Below are positions 10,197 to 20,075 of a stretch of 64,000 bases of DNA, piece by piece. The position numbers and the translations under genes were made by a program. The notes beneath the pieces are model-generated. The model did not search any database and was not told where the DNA came from. It worked only from the letters and a program-made list of their open reading frames with translations. The first letter of the stretch is position 1, and the number at the start of each line of letters is the position of its first letter. Origin of the DNA: Planktothrix serta PCC 8927 (GTDB taxonomy: Bacteria; Cyanobacteriota; Cyanobacteriia; Cyanobacteriales; Microcoleaceae); contig NZ_LR734829.1 of NCBI RefSeq assembly GCF_900010725.2, positions 32,597 through 96,596 of the forward strand, read 5' to 3'.

Positions 10197-13100
10197 TTAT
10201 TCTAGATCTTCTAGTAGAGAATTTAGTTCGCTTTCTGACAAGTTTACTAATTGAAAGTCAGTAGCACTATAAAATGAGGAATCTGTCGCTGGCGAATCTG
10301 TAAGATACAAGCGGAGGTTATTGAGATAGACTTCAGCAAGTCTATTGATAGTCTGGGGATGATGAATCTGTTGACTATAAGACCAATCCACTTGGAGATA
10401 TTCATTTTGGATGCGAGCATTAATTGCGAGTAGGTGGGAGCGTTCTTGTTTGCCAAAAAGACCTGTGCCTGTGGGGGCATGACTCATCTTGAATGGGTAA
10501 TGATTTTTGGTTAAGTTATCAATTTGACCTAAGTAGTTGAAGCTAATCGAGGCTTTTTGATTGTTGGCAATTTGCTGTAAGTTTTTTTCCTGATTCAGAT
10601 AATGCAGCAATCCAAAGCTGATGCCATGATGAGGAATTGTTCTCAATTGGGTTTTGATTTCTTTGAGCAATGAGTATTGGTCTGAATCAGCAGGCTTCTT
10701 TAAAAGAATTGGGTATATAGAAGTAAACCAGCCTACGGTTCTGGAAATATCTAATTGATCATGCAGTTCTTCCCTCCCATGTCCTTCTAAATCGATGAGC
10801 CAAGGTTCTAATTGATAAACTTCGTAGAGAGTTTTCAGTAATGCCGCTAGCATAATTTCCTGTACGCTGGCATGATAGGTGGCGATCGCCACTTTGACCA
10901 GAGTGTTTGTTTCTTGGGTAGTCAATTGGCAAGATCTGACCGCTTGACTGTCTACTGTATTGGTATTGGGTAATAAGGGATAATCTACGGGTAAAATTGC
11001 AACCGGAGTTGATAGAATGTTTTGCCAAAATGGAAAGTCCTCAATGATTTCTTTTGAGTTAGCCAGGGTTGTTAAAGATGTCGTCCATTGGCGATAAGAA
11101 GAGGTTTTCAATGGTAGGGAAATAGGCAAATCATTTATAGCTTGTTGGTAAGCTTGGCTCAAATCTGCAAGTAAAATTCGCCAGGATACCCCATCGACAA
11201 TTAAATGATGTGCCAAGAAAAACAAGACATTGCCATACTTAGCAAGATTTTTAGCATAGAGAATTCTGAATAATGGCGACTGCTCTAATTGAATACTTTC
11301 GTGCTCAGTTTCCACTGCTGCCGTTAAAGCATCTTCCGGTAAATTGCTAAAGTCGAGGACTCGCAAGGCGGGACGAGTTGCAGCACCGGAGTAAGATTGT
11401 TCCCATTTACCCTGATTTTGAGAAAATTTTAACCGCAATACGTCGTGATGAAATGCGATCGCGTCTAAAGTACGAGAGAAGGCATCTATGTTTAATGGTT
11501 CGTCAATACTCAAAGCCACTGCTTGATTCCAGTGGTGAGGATGGAGTAAATTTTGAGCAAAAAACCAGTGTTGAATTGGAGAAAGGGGAACAACCCCGGT
11601 TAAGGGCTCCGTAACTTCGATTTGCTGGCTTAATGGTTTGGCTCTTGCTGCTATGCGCGAGAGGGTTTGAGCTTCAAAGATATCTTTCGGGTTAATCTCC
11701 CAACCAGCAGTCCGAGCACGAGACACAACTTGCAAGCTCATGATTGAGTCTCCTCCTAGCTCAAAGAAATTATCTTGTGGATGAACAGTTTCTAACCCCA
11801 GCACTTCTACCCAAATTTGAGCAAATATCTCTTCTGTGGCAGTTTTCGGTGTGGCTGCAAAAGTTGTTAGTTCTGGTGTGGGAAGGGCAGTGCGGTCAAT
11901 TTTGCCGTTGGGGGTAAGGGGCCATTGTTTGAGGGGTACTATGGTGCTGGGAACCATATAGGCTGGCAGCTTCTGTACTAGGTAGTCTCGTAATTCGTTG
12001 GTTGCGGGACTATCTTTTGTAATGCAGGCGTAAGCAACGAGTCGTTTGCGACCTGGCACGTCTTGACGTAGCATCACCACTGCACTGTCTACTGTTGGGT
12101 GTTTAATTAAGGTAGCCTCGATTTCACCCAGTTCTATGCGATAACCGTTCAGTTTGATTTGGGAGTCTTTTCTGCCAATAAAGCAGATATTTCCTTGTGA
12201 GTCGTAGGTGCCGCGATCACCAGTCCTGTACAGTCTCGCCCCAGGCTTAGTGGCGAAGGGGTGAGGGATAAAAGCTTCCCCTGTTAATTCAGGGCGACTC
12301 AGATAACCTCGTGCTAGGCTAATACCACCAATATAGATTTCCCCGATAACTCCCGGTGCTACTGGCTGCAAAAAAGAGTCCAGGAGGTATATTTCCACAT
12401 TGGCTATTGCTTTCCCAATACTGGGTTCACCCAGTAAATTGGAGCAGTTCATGATACTCGCGCAGACAGTTGCTTCTGTCGGCCCGTAGGCGTTAAACAC
12501 TCTTGCCGATCGTTTTCCCCAACGTTGAAACACTTCAGATGTTGCTGCTTCTCCAGCCACAATCAGACTTGATAACTCAGGCAGTTCTGATGGTTCAACG
12601 ATGGCGAGAAGAGAAGGCGGTAGAGTTAAATGGGTAACTTGCCATTTTGTGAGGTTTGCCCACAATGCTGAACTCACTGCGTTGTTATTTTTTTGGAGAT
12701 ACAGTGTTGCTCCACTCCCTAATGCCATAAAAATTTCAGATATAGCCGCATCAAAGTTTAAAGAAGCAAATTGGTAAACGCGACTCTCTGCTGTGACACC
12801 AAAACTCAAAGCTTGACTTTTTACTAAGTTTTGAATCCCAGCATGGGTAACTAATACTCCTTTTGGTTTGCCTGTAGAACCAGAAGTGTAAATGACGTAA
12901 GCAAGGTTTTCTGAACTTATTTTTTTGTTTAGACGTTTTGTGCTGTGAGGCGTAGGTTTTTCTGGCTCTTTGCTAAAAGTTATGACCTTGACCTTATCAG
13001 AAAATAATCCTGGTGATAGGTTTTCTGAAGTCAGTATCACAGGAGTTTTACTATCTTCCACTATAAATTGCAGACGCGCTTCTGGATAGCTGCTCTCCAA

Positions 13101-16100
13101 GGGGAGAAATGCTGCTCCTGCTTTCAACACAGCAAGTAAAGCAATAATATAAGCAATTGATGGGTGAAAATATAGCCCGACGATAGTTTCATAGCCAACT
13201 CCTGCTTCGATCAATTTTGCGGCTATTTGATTTGCTCGTTCTTCTAATTCTCCGTAGGTAACTTCCTGGTTATCACAAACTAAGGCTACAGCATCAGGGC
13301 TTAAATCTGCTTGTGCTTCAACCAATTGATGTGCTGCCTTGAATTCTCCCGAAGTAATATTTTTTGCCTTTCCAGCATTTATCATGTCTACAGCATCTTG
13401 CGCTGAAAAACCTGTAATTTCTCCTAACACTCTATCTGGATATCTTGCCAGGTTTACCATGATATTTTGCAGTCGTCCCAGCAGAATATTTGCGGCTGTC
13501 GCTGATAGATATTTTGTCTGGTAATTAAGCTTTAACAACAAACCATCATCAGGAATAACTCCTAATGTTAACGGGTAATTTGTTCTTTCATAGAACTCGA
13601 TATCATGGACTTGAAAATCCCGTCCTTGTTCCTTTAAACTTTTGTCTACTGGATAATTTTCAAATACCAAAATGCTGTCAAATAAGGGTTCTCCTGCTGA
13701 AGCGGAAATCTCTTTTTGAATGTCAATTAGCTTGCTATATTCATATTCCCTCATTTGTGTATGATGCTGCTGAATTTTTTCTAGCCAGGTAGCTACCGTA
13801 ACTTCGGGGTTGAGGCGGATTCGCATTGGTAAAGTGTTGATAAATAACCCTACCATGTTTTCTACATCTTGCAGTTCTGATGGACGACCAGAAACTGTGA
13901 CCCCAAATACTACATCTTCGCCTGCACCATGTTTTTGTAAGCAGAGTCCCCAAGCGCCTTGAGCGATCGTATTGAGCGTTAATCGACAGCTTTTTGCCAT
14001 CTGTTGCAACTGGGCAAATTGTTGGGCATCAAGGCGTAATTCTACTTCCGCATAAGTATCTGATTCTGTCTCGTTTGGTAATTGCCAAGCAATTCGGGTA
14101 GATGTAGAAATACCATCCAAAGCCTCTTGCCAGAATTCCCCAGCTGACTGCGGATTTTGCTCTAAAAGCCACTGAATATAATGCCGATAAGGAGGAACAG
14201 GTGGCAAAGAAAACAGAGTTTGTTGACAGGCGGCTTGATAAACAGTCAACACTTCTTTAAAAATTATTGGTAAAGACCAACCATCAAGAATAATATGACA
14301 GTGGCTCCAAATCCATTGCCAAGTAAAATTATCTAAGCGAAAAACAGCAAACCGCATCAAGGGCGCAGCCGTCAAAACAAATCCATTTTGACGGTCATTG
14401 AGTAAATATTGCTCTCGTAATCCTTCTTGTTCTGCAACTGAGAAATCACACCAATCTTGTTGAAAAATGTCAAATTTAACTTCTTTATTAACAACTTGTA
14501 GCGGTTCTTTTTGTCCATCCCAAATAAAAGCACTACGAAGTGATGGATGTCTTTTTATAACTATCTGCCAAGCCGAATTAAGTTTTTCAACATCAAGTTT
14601 TCCGGTAATTTTGCCTGCTACTTGTTCAAAATAAACCGCATCTTCTGAGTTTAAAATTGTATGAAACAGCATTCCTTCCTGTAAAGGGGACAAAGGATAT
14701 ACATCTTCCAGTTGAGGAAACCTTTCTTGCAAACTATCTAAATTAGGCTGGCTAATCCGCACTAAAGGAAAGTCTGAGGGAGTATATTCACTGATACTTT
14801 TACTAACTTCACAACAATGGGCAAGTATTTCTGCTAAATTTTGCTGAAAACTCTCGGCCCATTGATTCACTGTTTCTTCCTGATGCAACTGAGAACTATA
14901 CAACCAATCAACGCGCAATTGCCCTTCTACAACAATTGCCATAACATCAATGATGTGCGGGCAGTTGCCTTCGGGATGACGGGTTAGTTCTACATCTTCA
15001 TTTAATAAGTTCAGTAACCTATTTTGACCACTCTCACCTCGTACTTGACCCAAATAATTAAAACTGATTTGACTTGGTGATTCGAGAGCTAAATCATCAG
15101 CAGTTTCAGGGTTAAGATATCTTAAAAGACCATAACCAAAGCCGCATTTTGGAACAGAACGTACCTGCTCCTTAACAGTTCTGACTAAATTCTTGACAGT
15201 CAAATCCTGACTAGATAACTCCAGACAGAAAGGATAAAGAGTTGTGAACCAACCCAGGGTGCGAGTGATGTCTAAATCTGAAGATAATTCATCCCTCCCA
15301 TGCCCCTCCATGATAATTTGAAAAGTCGTTTTTTGGGTAATTTGGTTCAAGGTTTTCCCCAAAGCAGCAATTAATAATTCTTGGGGTTGAGTCCGATAGG
15401 CTTTGTTGGCTCGCGTAAGAAAGATCTGGGTTTGTTCAGTAGTTAATTGCCGCGAAATTCTTTTAACAGTCCCTTCTAAATTTTCCATCAAAGCATTAGG
15501 AAAATCCAAAGGTAACGTAGCAGTTTCCGTTTTGACAGTATCAATCCAAAACTGTCTTTCTGCTTGCAGATGTCTGGAGTTGGCAAAATTTTGTAGAAAT
15601 TCACTCCACTGCTGAAAAGATGTGGATACGGGAGCTAATTGGCTACCATTGATTGCTTCCTTTATGTCTTGCAGCAGAATTCGCCAAGAAACACCATCAA
15701 CTATTAAGTGATGGATAACGACCAAAAGCTGAGGTAAGCGGTTTGAGCCTAGATAAAAATAAGTAGCAGCAGCCAAAGGCCCATCACTCAAATTCAAGGA
15801 TTTTTGCAGATGTTCAACAGCTTTTGACTTAGCTGCATTCTGCATTAAATCATCTTGGTCGCTCAAATCTAAGGTTGCAAAAGCAAAAAGATTGGCATCA
15901 TTTCTCCCATAAAATTGCTGCCAAATTCCCTCCTCTTTTGCAAACCGTAACCGGAAAGTATCGTGATGAGCAGCAACCGTTTGAATTGCTGTGGCAATTG
16001 TTGTGGGTTCTAAGGATTGGTGAACTTCAAAAAGTAAGGCTTGGTTCCAGTGGTGAGGATTGGCAACATTGAGGCTAAAAAACCACTTTTGGATGGGAGT

Positions 16101-19100
16101 TAGGAGAACGCTTCCTTCAGCTGTTCTGGCAGGAATGGTCAAAGAATGAACTCTTTCGACAACCACTCCTAATCGTTTGACTGTTTGTTCTTGAAATATT
16201 TCTTTGGGCGTTAATAGCCACCCTTGGCGACGTATTTCTGCTACAACTTTCAAGGCTAAGATGGAATCACCACCAAGGTCAAAAAAGTTATCTTCAACGC
16301 CAATCCCATCTACTTCTAAAACTTTCGTCCAAACAGCGCAAATCACTTTTTCCGCTTCGGTTTGTGGTGGTAGGAAACTTTGTCTTGCGGCAGATTGATG
16401 CCAATCTGGAATCGGTAAGGCTTGGCGGTCAATTTTCCCTTGGGCAGTCAACGGCATAGTGTCGAGAAACATGAATGCCTGGGGCAACATATAATCAGGG
16501 AGTTGCTCCTTGAGGGTGGTGCGTAATTGCTCGGCTGTCATTTGCCTATTTGTGACGATGTATGCAACTAAACGTTTATCCTCTGTCGTCACAGTATGAG
16601 CTATAACTATGGCTTCTGCAACTTCCGGGAATGCTGTTAAAGCCGCTTCAATTTCCCCTAATTCAATCCGAAAACCCCGTATTTTTACCTGTAAGTCACT
16701 CCGTCCCAGATATTCAATATCTCCAGATGCTAATCGTCGTGCTAAGTCTCCGGTGCGATAGAGTCGCGCTCCTGGTTCTAGACTGTAAGGGTCGGGAATA
16801 AACTTTGTTGCAGTGAGGGTTGGTTGGTTGATATATCCTCTGGAGAGACCCATACCACCTACATAAATTTCTCCTCTTACTCCTATAGGTGTAGGTTCTA
16901 AAGTATCATCTAGGATATGTAGAGATAGGTCAGGAATGGTTAACCCAATAACGCTACCCGGATTTTGATCAATATCTTCCGCCGTGATTTGACGATAGGT
17001 TACATGAACTGTCGTCTCAGTAATCCCATACATATTAATCAAACGGGGATAGTTGTCGCCGTAGCGTTCTATCCAAGGTTTGAGGCTTTGCAATTCTAAT
17101 GCTTCCCCACCAAATATAATGACTCGTAATCCCAGTTTGTCTGGAAATGCTTGGTCAGCACGCATCAATTGCCGAAATGCCGAAGGAGTCTGGTTGAGAA
17201 TAGTGACACCTTGGCGCTGCAAAAGATTACGAAAGGCTTCTGGAGAACGGCTTTCTAAATACTGAACGATGACGAGTTTACCACCATATAATAATGCTCC
17301 CCATATTTCCCATACGGAAAAGTCAAAGGCGAAGGAGTGAAACAGTGTCCATACGTCTTTTTCATTGAAGCCAAACCAGTCATCTGTTTTTCGCATTAAT
17401 CGGACAACATTGTTGTGGGTGATGACACATCCTTTTGGCTGTCCGGTTGAACCACTTGTGTAAATAATATAAGCTGCTTGTTGAGGCAGGATTTGAGTCG
17501 TTAAAGTGAATTCCTGGGTAGGTTCTAGCTGGTCAATTACTAAGATTTTGCGGTCTTGTATCGGTAGGTGAGAAAGTAAACTTTCTGTGGTTAGGAGCAG
17601 GGTAATTCCACTGTCTTCAGCAATAAACCTAAGCCGTTCTGAAGGATATTGGGGGTCTAAGGGTACATAAGTCCCGCCGGAAAGCAATACCGCGAGTAAG
17701 GCTATGATTAAGTTGGTGCTTCGTTCTAGGTAAATGCCAACTCTTGTTTCTATTCCTATTCCTTTTTGTTGCAGAACGGCTGCAAGTTGACTAGCTTGTT
17801 GGTGGAGTTCTTGATAGGTTATTTCTTGGTCTGTGGTGCTGATGGCAATTTGATTGGCGTGTTTATGGGCGCTGTGAGTAAAGAGTTCTACTAGGTTTGT
17901 TGCTTGTTCTTGCGTGGTTTCTTGACCCGAACCCAAGGTTAGAAGTTCTTGGCGATCGCTGTGGGTTAATATTGGTAATATGTTAATATCAACATCTGGG
18001 TCTATCAGGACTGCTGTTAACAGGTGTTGATAATGGGTCAAGAGGCGCTGGGCTGTTGGTGCTGTGAACAAGTCTGTGTTATACTCTAGTGCAACTTGCC
18101 ATCCCGATCCACTCGGTTCTAGCATTAGACTCAAATCAAATTTAGCGCCGCCGTTATCTATATAAATTGGTGTGGCTATGATTCCCGGTAGCTGGATTTC
18201 CCCTAAAGGTGCATTTTGTAGGGCGAACAGAGTTTGAAAAATTGGCGATCGCTGAGGGTTTCGCTGGATTTCGAGTTCCTCTACAATGAGTTCTAAGGGA
18301 ACATCCTGATTTGCTAATGCTGCTACACAAGTTAGTGATATCTGTTGCAGGAGTTGCCGAAATGTTGGTCTACCTGATAAATCTGCTCGTAGGGGTAAGG
18401 CGTTAACAAAACAACCTATGAGGGTTGTGATTTCGCTATGTTGTCGATTGGCGCTGACTGTACCGACGATAATATCACTCTGACCAGTATAACGATATAG
18501 CAAAACGTAATAAGCTGCTAGTGTTACCATGAAAAAGGTAGCATTATTCGCTTTTGCGAATGCTTCTAAGCTGGAGGTGAGAGATACAGGCAATACTTGC
18601 CGCCAGACCGTACCATGAAAAGTTTGTAATGGTGGACGTTTTTTGTCCAGAAGTAACTCTAAATTTGGCAGAGGTGTTGTTAGAGTTTTTTTCCAATATG
18701 TTATTTGTTCTTGAATAGTCTGGCTTTTTAGCCAAGTGACTTGCCATTCAGCATAATCTCCATACTGAATAGGTAATTCGGGTAAAGAAACTGATGAGCC
18801 TTGCAAATAAGCACGATAAAATTCCGCTAATTCCTGTACTAATATCCCTAAAGACCAGCCATCACTAATAATATGATGTAAATTTACTAGGAGAATATGA
18901 TCTTGGTTTGATATCCTATATAAGACCCCCCTTATCAAAAAATCATTGACAAGGTTAAAGGGACTTTGCGACTCTCTTTCTAAGATTGTTTTTAACTGAT
19001 CTGGCTGGTCATCTAAAGAAAATTCCAGACTTTTTTCCTCTAGTTCAAATCCTCCTTCTGGATGGATAAGTTGCACAGGTTCCCCATCCTCTATAGCAAA

Positions 19101-19286
19101 TGTCGTCCTCAAAACTTCATGACGATAGATAATTTGATGGAACGACTGCTTTAAGGCTTCTTGATGAAGGTCGCCAACTAACTTTAAAGCGATCGGAATG
19201 TTGTAAGCAATGTTCCCTGGACTTAATATTTCATTAAACCATATTTGCCTTTGAGCTAAAGACAGTGGTAGGACATAAACTTCCAT
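10197..19286 (-). CDS. Nonribosomal peptide synthetase 'A', two modules each with an epimerase (D-Thr, D-Tyr)
   Basis: The 3,029-residue protein has the order C-A-T-E-C-A-T-E. The first C is of the LCL type (HHIISDG near residue 138), so it expects an L-configured upstream chain. A1 (signature near residue 755) reads DFWNIGMVHK, a threonine code. T1 (LGGDSILA, near 1007) is followed by an E domain with HHLIVDGVSW near 1192. The second C is of the post-epimerase type but its motif reads CHIILDG, with Cys for the first His. A2 (near 2265) reads DASTIAAVCK, a tyrosine-type aromatic code. T2 (LGGDSIMS) and a second E domain end the protein, so it hands a D-configured peptide to NRPS B, whose first C is of the matching type. 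The gene lies 15 bp after the beta-hydroxylase and 23 bp before NRPS B, in one operon. The ATG has no clear Shine-Dalgarno, suggesting coupling to the gene upstream. Inferred role: residues 3 and 4 of a hassallidin-type peptide. Confidence 0.96.
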   Translation of the reverse strand: MEVYVLPLSLAQRQIWFNEILSPGNIAYNIPIALKLVGDLHQEALKQSFHQIIYRHEVLRTTFAIEDGEPVQLIHPEGGFELEEKSLEFSLDDQPDQLKTILERESQSPFNLVNDFLIRGVLYRISNQDHILLVNLHHIISDGWSLGILVQELAEFYRAYLQGSSVSLPELPIQYGDYAEWQVTWLKSQTIQEQITYWKKTLTTPLPNLELLLDKKRPPLQTFHGTVWRQVLPVSLTSSLEAFAKANNATFFMVTLAAYYVLLYRYTGQSDIIVGTVSANRQHSEITTLIGCFVNALPLRADLSGRPTFRQLLQQISLTCVAALANQDVPLELIVEELEIQRNPQRSPIFQTLFALQNAPLGEIQLPGIIATPIYIDNGGAKFDLSLMLEPSGSGWQVALEYNTDLFTAPTAQRLLTHYQHLLTAVLIDPDVDINILPILTHSDRQELLTLGSGQETTQEQATNLVELFTHSAHKHANQIAISTTDQEITYQELHQQASQLAAVLQQKGIGIETRVGIYLERSTNLIIALLAVLLSGGTYVPLDPQYPSERLRFIAEDSGITLLLTTESLLSHLPIQDRKILVIDQLEPTQEFTLTTQILPQQAAYIIYTSGSTGQPKGCVITHNNVVRLMRKTDDWFGFNEKDVWTLFHSFAFDFSVWEIWGALLYGGKLVIVQYLESRSPEAFRNLLQRQGVTILNQTPSAFRQLMRADQAFPDKLGLRVIIFGGEALELQSLKPWIERYGDNYPRLINMYGITETTVHVTYRQITAEDIDQNPGSVIGLTIPDLSLHILDDTLEPTPIGVRGEIYVGGMGLSRGYINQPTLTATKFIPDPYSLEPGARLYRTGDLARRLASGDIEYLGRSDLQVKIRGFRIELGEIEAALTAFPEVAEAIVIAHTVTTEDKRLVAYIVTNRQMTAEQLRTTLKEQLPDYMLPQAFMFLDTMPLTAQGKIDRQALPIPDWHQSAARQSFLPPQTEAEKVICAVWTKVLEVDGIGVEDNFFDLGGDSILALKVVAEIRRQGWLLTPKEIFQEQTVKRLGVVVERVHSLTIPARTAEGSVLLTPIQKWFFSLNVANPHHWNQALLFEVHQSLEPTTIATAIQTVAAHHDTFRLRFAKEEGIWQQFYGRNDANLFAFATLDLSDQDDLMQNAAKSKAVEHLQKSLNLSDGPLAAATYFYLGSNRLPQLLVVIHHLIVDGVSWRILLQDIKEAINGSQLAPVSTSFQQWSEFLQNFANSRHLQAERQFWIDTVKTETATLPLDFPNALMENLEGTVKRISRQLTTEQTQIFLTRANKAYRTQPQELLIAALGKTLNQITQKTTFQIIMEGHGRDELSSDLDITRTLGWFTTLYPFCLELSSQDLTVKNLVRTVKEQVRSVPKCGFGYGLLRYLNPETADDLALESPSQISFNYLGQVRGESGQNRLLNLLNEDVELTRHPEGNCPHIIDVMAIVVEGQLRVDWLYSSQLHQEETVNQWAESFQQNLAEILAHCCEVSKSISEYTPSDFPLVRISQPNLDSLQERFPQLEDVYPLSPLQEGMLFHTILNSEDAVYFEQVAGKITGKLDVEKLNSAWQIVIKRHPSLRSAFIWDGQKEPLQVVNKEVKFDIFQQDWCDFSVAEQEGLREQYLLNDRQNGFVLTAAPLMRFAVFRLDNFTWQWIWSHCHIILDGWSLPIIFKEVLTVYQAACQQTLFSLPPVPPYRHYIQWLLEQNPQSAGEFWQEALDGISTSTRIAWQLPNETESDTYAEVELRLDAQQFAQLQQMAKSCRLTLNTIAQGAWGLCLQKHGAGEDVVFGVTVSGRPSELQDVENMVGLFINTLPMRIRLNPEVTVATWLEKIQQHHTQMREYEYSKLIDIQKEISASAGEPLFDSILVFENYPVDKSLKEQGRDFQVHDIEFYERTNYPLTLGVIPDDGLLLKLNYQTKYLSATAANILLGRLQNIMVNLARYPDRVLGEITGFSAQDAVDMINAGKAKNITSGEFKAAHQLVEAQADLSPDAVALVCDNQEVTYGELEERANQIAAKLIEAGVGYETIVGLYFHPSIAYIIALLAVLKAGAAFLPLESSYPEARLQFIVEDSKTPVILTSENLSPGLFSDKVKVITFSKEPEKPTPHSTKRLNKKISSENLAYVIYTSGSTGKPKGVLVTHAGIQNLVKSQALSFGVTAESRVYQFASLNFDAAISEIFMALGSGATLYLQKNNNAVSSALWANLTKWQVTHLTLPPSLLAIVEPSELPELSSLIVAGEAATSEVFQRWGKRSARVFNAYGPTEATVCASIMNCSNLLGEPSIGKAIANVEIYLLDSFLQPVAPGVIGEIYIGGISLARGYLSRPELTGEAFIPHPFATKPGARLYRTGDRGTYDSQGNICFIGRKDSQIKLNGYRIELGEIEATLIKHPTVDSAVVMLRQDVPGRKRLVAYACITKDSPATNELRDYLVQKLPAYMVPSTIVPLKQWPLTPNGKIDRTALPTPELTTFAATPKTATEEIFAQIWVEVLGLETVHPQDNFFELGGDSIMSLQVVSRARTAGWEINPKDIFEAQTLSRIAARAKPLSQQIEVTEPLTGVVPLSPIQHWFFAQNLLHPHHWNQAVALSIDEPLNIDAFSRTLDAIAFHHDVLRLKFSQNQGKWEQSYSGAATRPALRVLDFSNLPEDALTAAVETEHESIQLEQSPLFRILYAKNLAKYGNVLFFLAHHLIVDGVSWRILLADLSQAYQQAINDLPISLPLKTSSYRQWTTSLTTLANSKEIIEDFPFWQNILSTPVAILPVDYPLLPNTNTVDSQAVRSCQLTTQETNTLVKVAIATYHASVQEIMLAALLKTLYEVYQLEPWLIDLEGHGREELHDQLDISRTVGWFTSIYPILLKKPADSDQYSLLKEIKTQLRTIPHHGISFGLLHYLNQEKNLQQIANNQKASISFNYLGQIDNLTKNHYPFKMSHAPTGTGLFGKQERSHLLAINARIQNEYLQVDWSYSQQIHHPQTINRLAEVYLNNLRLYLTDSPATDSSFYSATDFQLVNLSESELNSLLEDLE

Positions 19287-19301
19287 AATTCAACGTAATT
19301 T

Positions 19302-19880
19302 TTATAGTTTGTCAGAAGTTTCTACTTGGGACAAAATCTTTAACCAATACGCTTCATCAACTGATTGGTTAGTTCCCAACGGCTCTTTCGCCCTTAATTC
19401 GCCTCTTTGAAAATCTATCAACAAAACAACCCTTGGTTTCCCAGATTTATTCCAGGCTTCATGCTCTAATGTGTCATCAAATACCAAGCATTTACCTTCT
19501 TGCCAACTTCTGGTTTCTTTATCTACTCTAATCCCACATTCATCTGGCACAATCAAACCCAAATGACAACGGAGTACAGCTTGAGTTACGCCAAAGTGAG
19601 GGCCAATATAAGTTCCAGGCGCTAAGGAAGAAAATCCAGCAGTCATCATACCGGGTATCCCTTCAACCAATTGAGTCGTTTGGGGACATAAGCGGCAATT
19701 ATCTTCAATTCTTTGCCCAAACGCATACAGTCCAAAAACTTCCCAGCCTTGATTGTAAATATCTTTCTCAGGCCAATCAATAAAATTTTTAGGCTGAAGT
19801 TGCTCTAGCTCCTGGCGGATAATTAACCAGTTAGCTTCTAAGGTAGCTACAAATTCAAAATCCGTTGATTCAGAAAACAT
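19302..19880 (-). CDS. Aspartyl/asparaginyl beta-hydroxylase family protein (Fe(II)/2-oxoglutarate oxygenase)
   Basis: The protein matches the AspH-type cupin fold (Asp_Arg_Hydrox family): a GPHFG iron-ligand His, an R-x-HLGL stretch followed by P-x-x-C, a WxxGxxxxFDD segment, a second His in EHEAWN, and an Arg in RVVLL for 2-oxoglutarate. From an upstream TTG (19889) these are His98, Arg107, His109, His143 and Arg153. I prefer the ATG at 19880 (192 residues). Members hydroxylate a beta carbon, often of Asp or Asn, and stand-alone versions occur in NRPS clusters acting on carrier-bound residues. Here the predicted peptide has no Asp or Asn, so the substrate is open: a Gln/Thr/Tyr residue or the fatty acyl chain are possible. 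It is the first gene of the operon that continues into NRPS A (15 bp gap), and shares a 195-bp divergent promoter region with the SDR gene. Family assignment is strong; the target is unknown. Confidence 0.88.
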   Translation of the reverse strand: MFSESTDFEFVATLEANWLIIRQELEQLQPKNFIDWPEKDIYNQGWEVFGLYAFGQRIEDNCRLCPQTTQLVEGIPGMMTAGFSSLAPGTYIGPHFGVTQAVLRCHLGLIVPDECGIRVDKETRSWQEGKCLVFDDTLEHEAWNKSGKPRVVLLIDFQRGELRAKEPLGTNQSVDEAYWLKILSQVETSDKL

Positions 19881-20075
19881 TGCTCTCAATATTCAGTAAA
19901 CAACTTTGTAGAATATACAGGAAGTTACTTAGCTATAGTTTCTCCATGTATACACTACTTTAGTAGAAGTTTAGTAAACAACAGTCTGACTTTAGATGTT
20001 ATTGATCGAACTATAATAGCTTATCATGCTTTTAGCACAATCAGAAAAATTATTTTAGGGCTAGAGAAATTCATT
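19881..20075. promoter_or_regulatory. Divergent intergenic region between the hydroxylase-NRPS operon and the SDR-glycosyltransferase operon
   Basis: This gap must hold the start signals for both operons. A TATAAT box lies at 20012-20017 on the plus strand, about 60 bp before the SDR ATG, without a convincing -35. The ten bases AGTAAACAAC occur twice in direct orientation (19895-19904 and 19973-19982) and could be a regulator site. Both readings are weak, made by eye. Confidence 0.35.
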
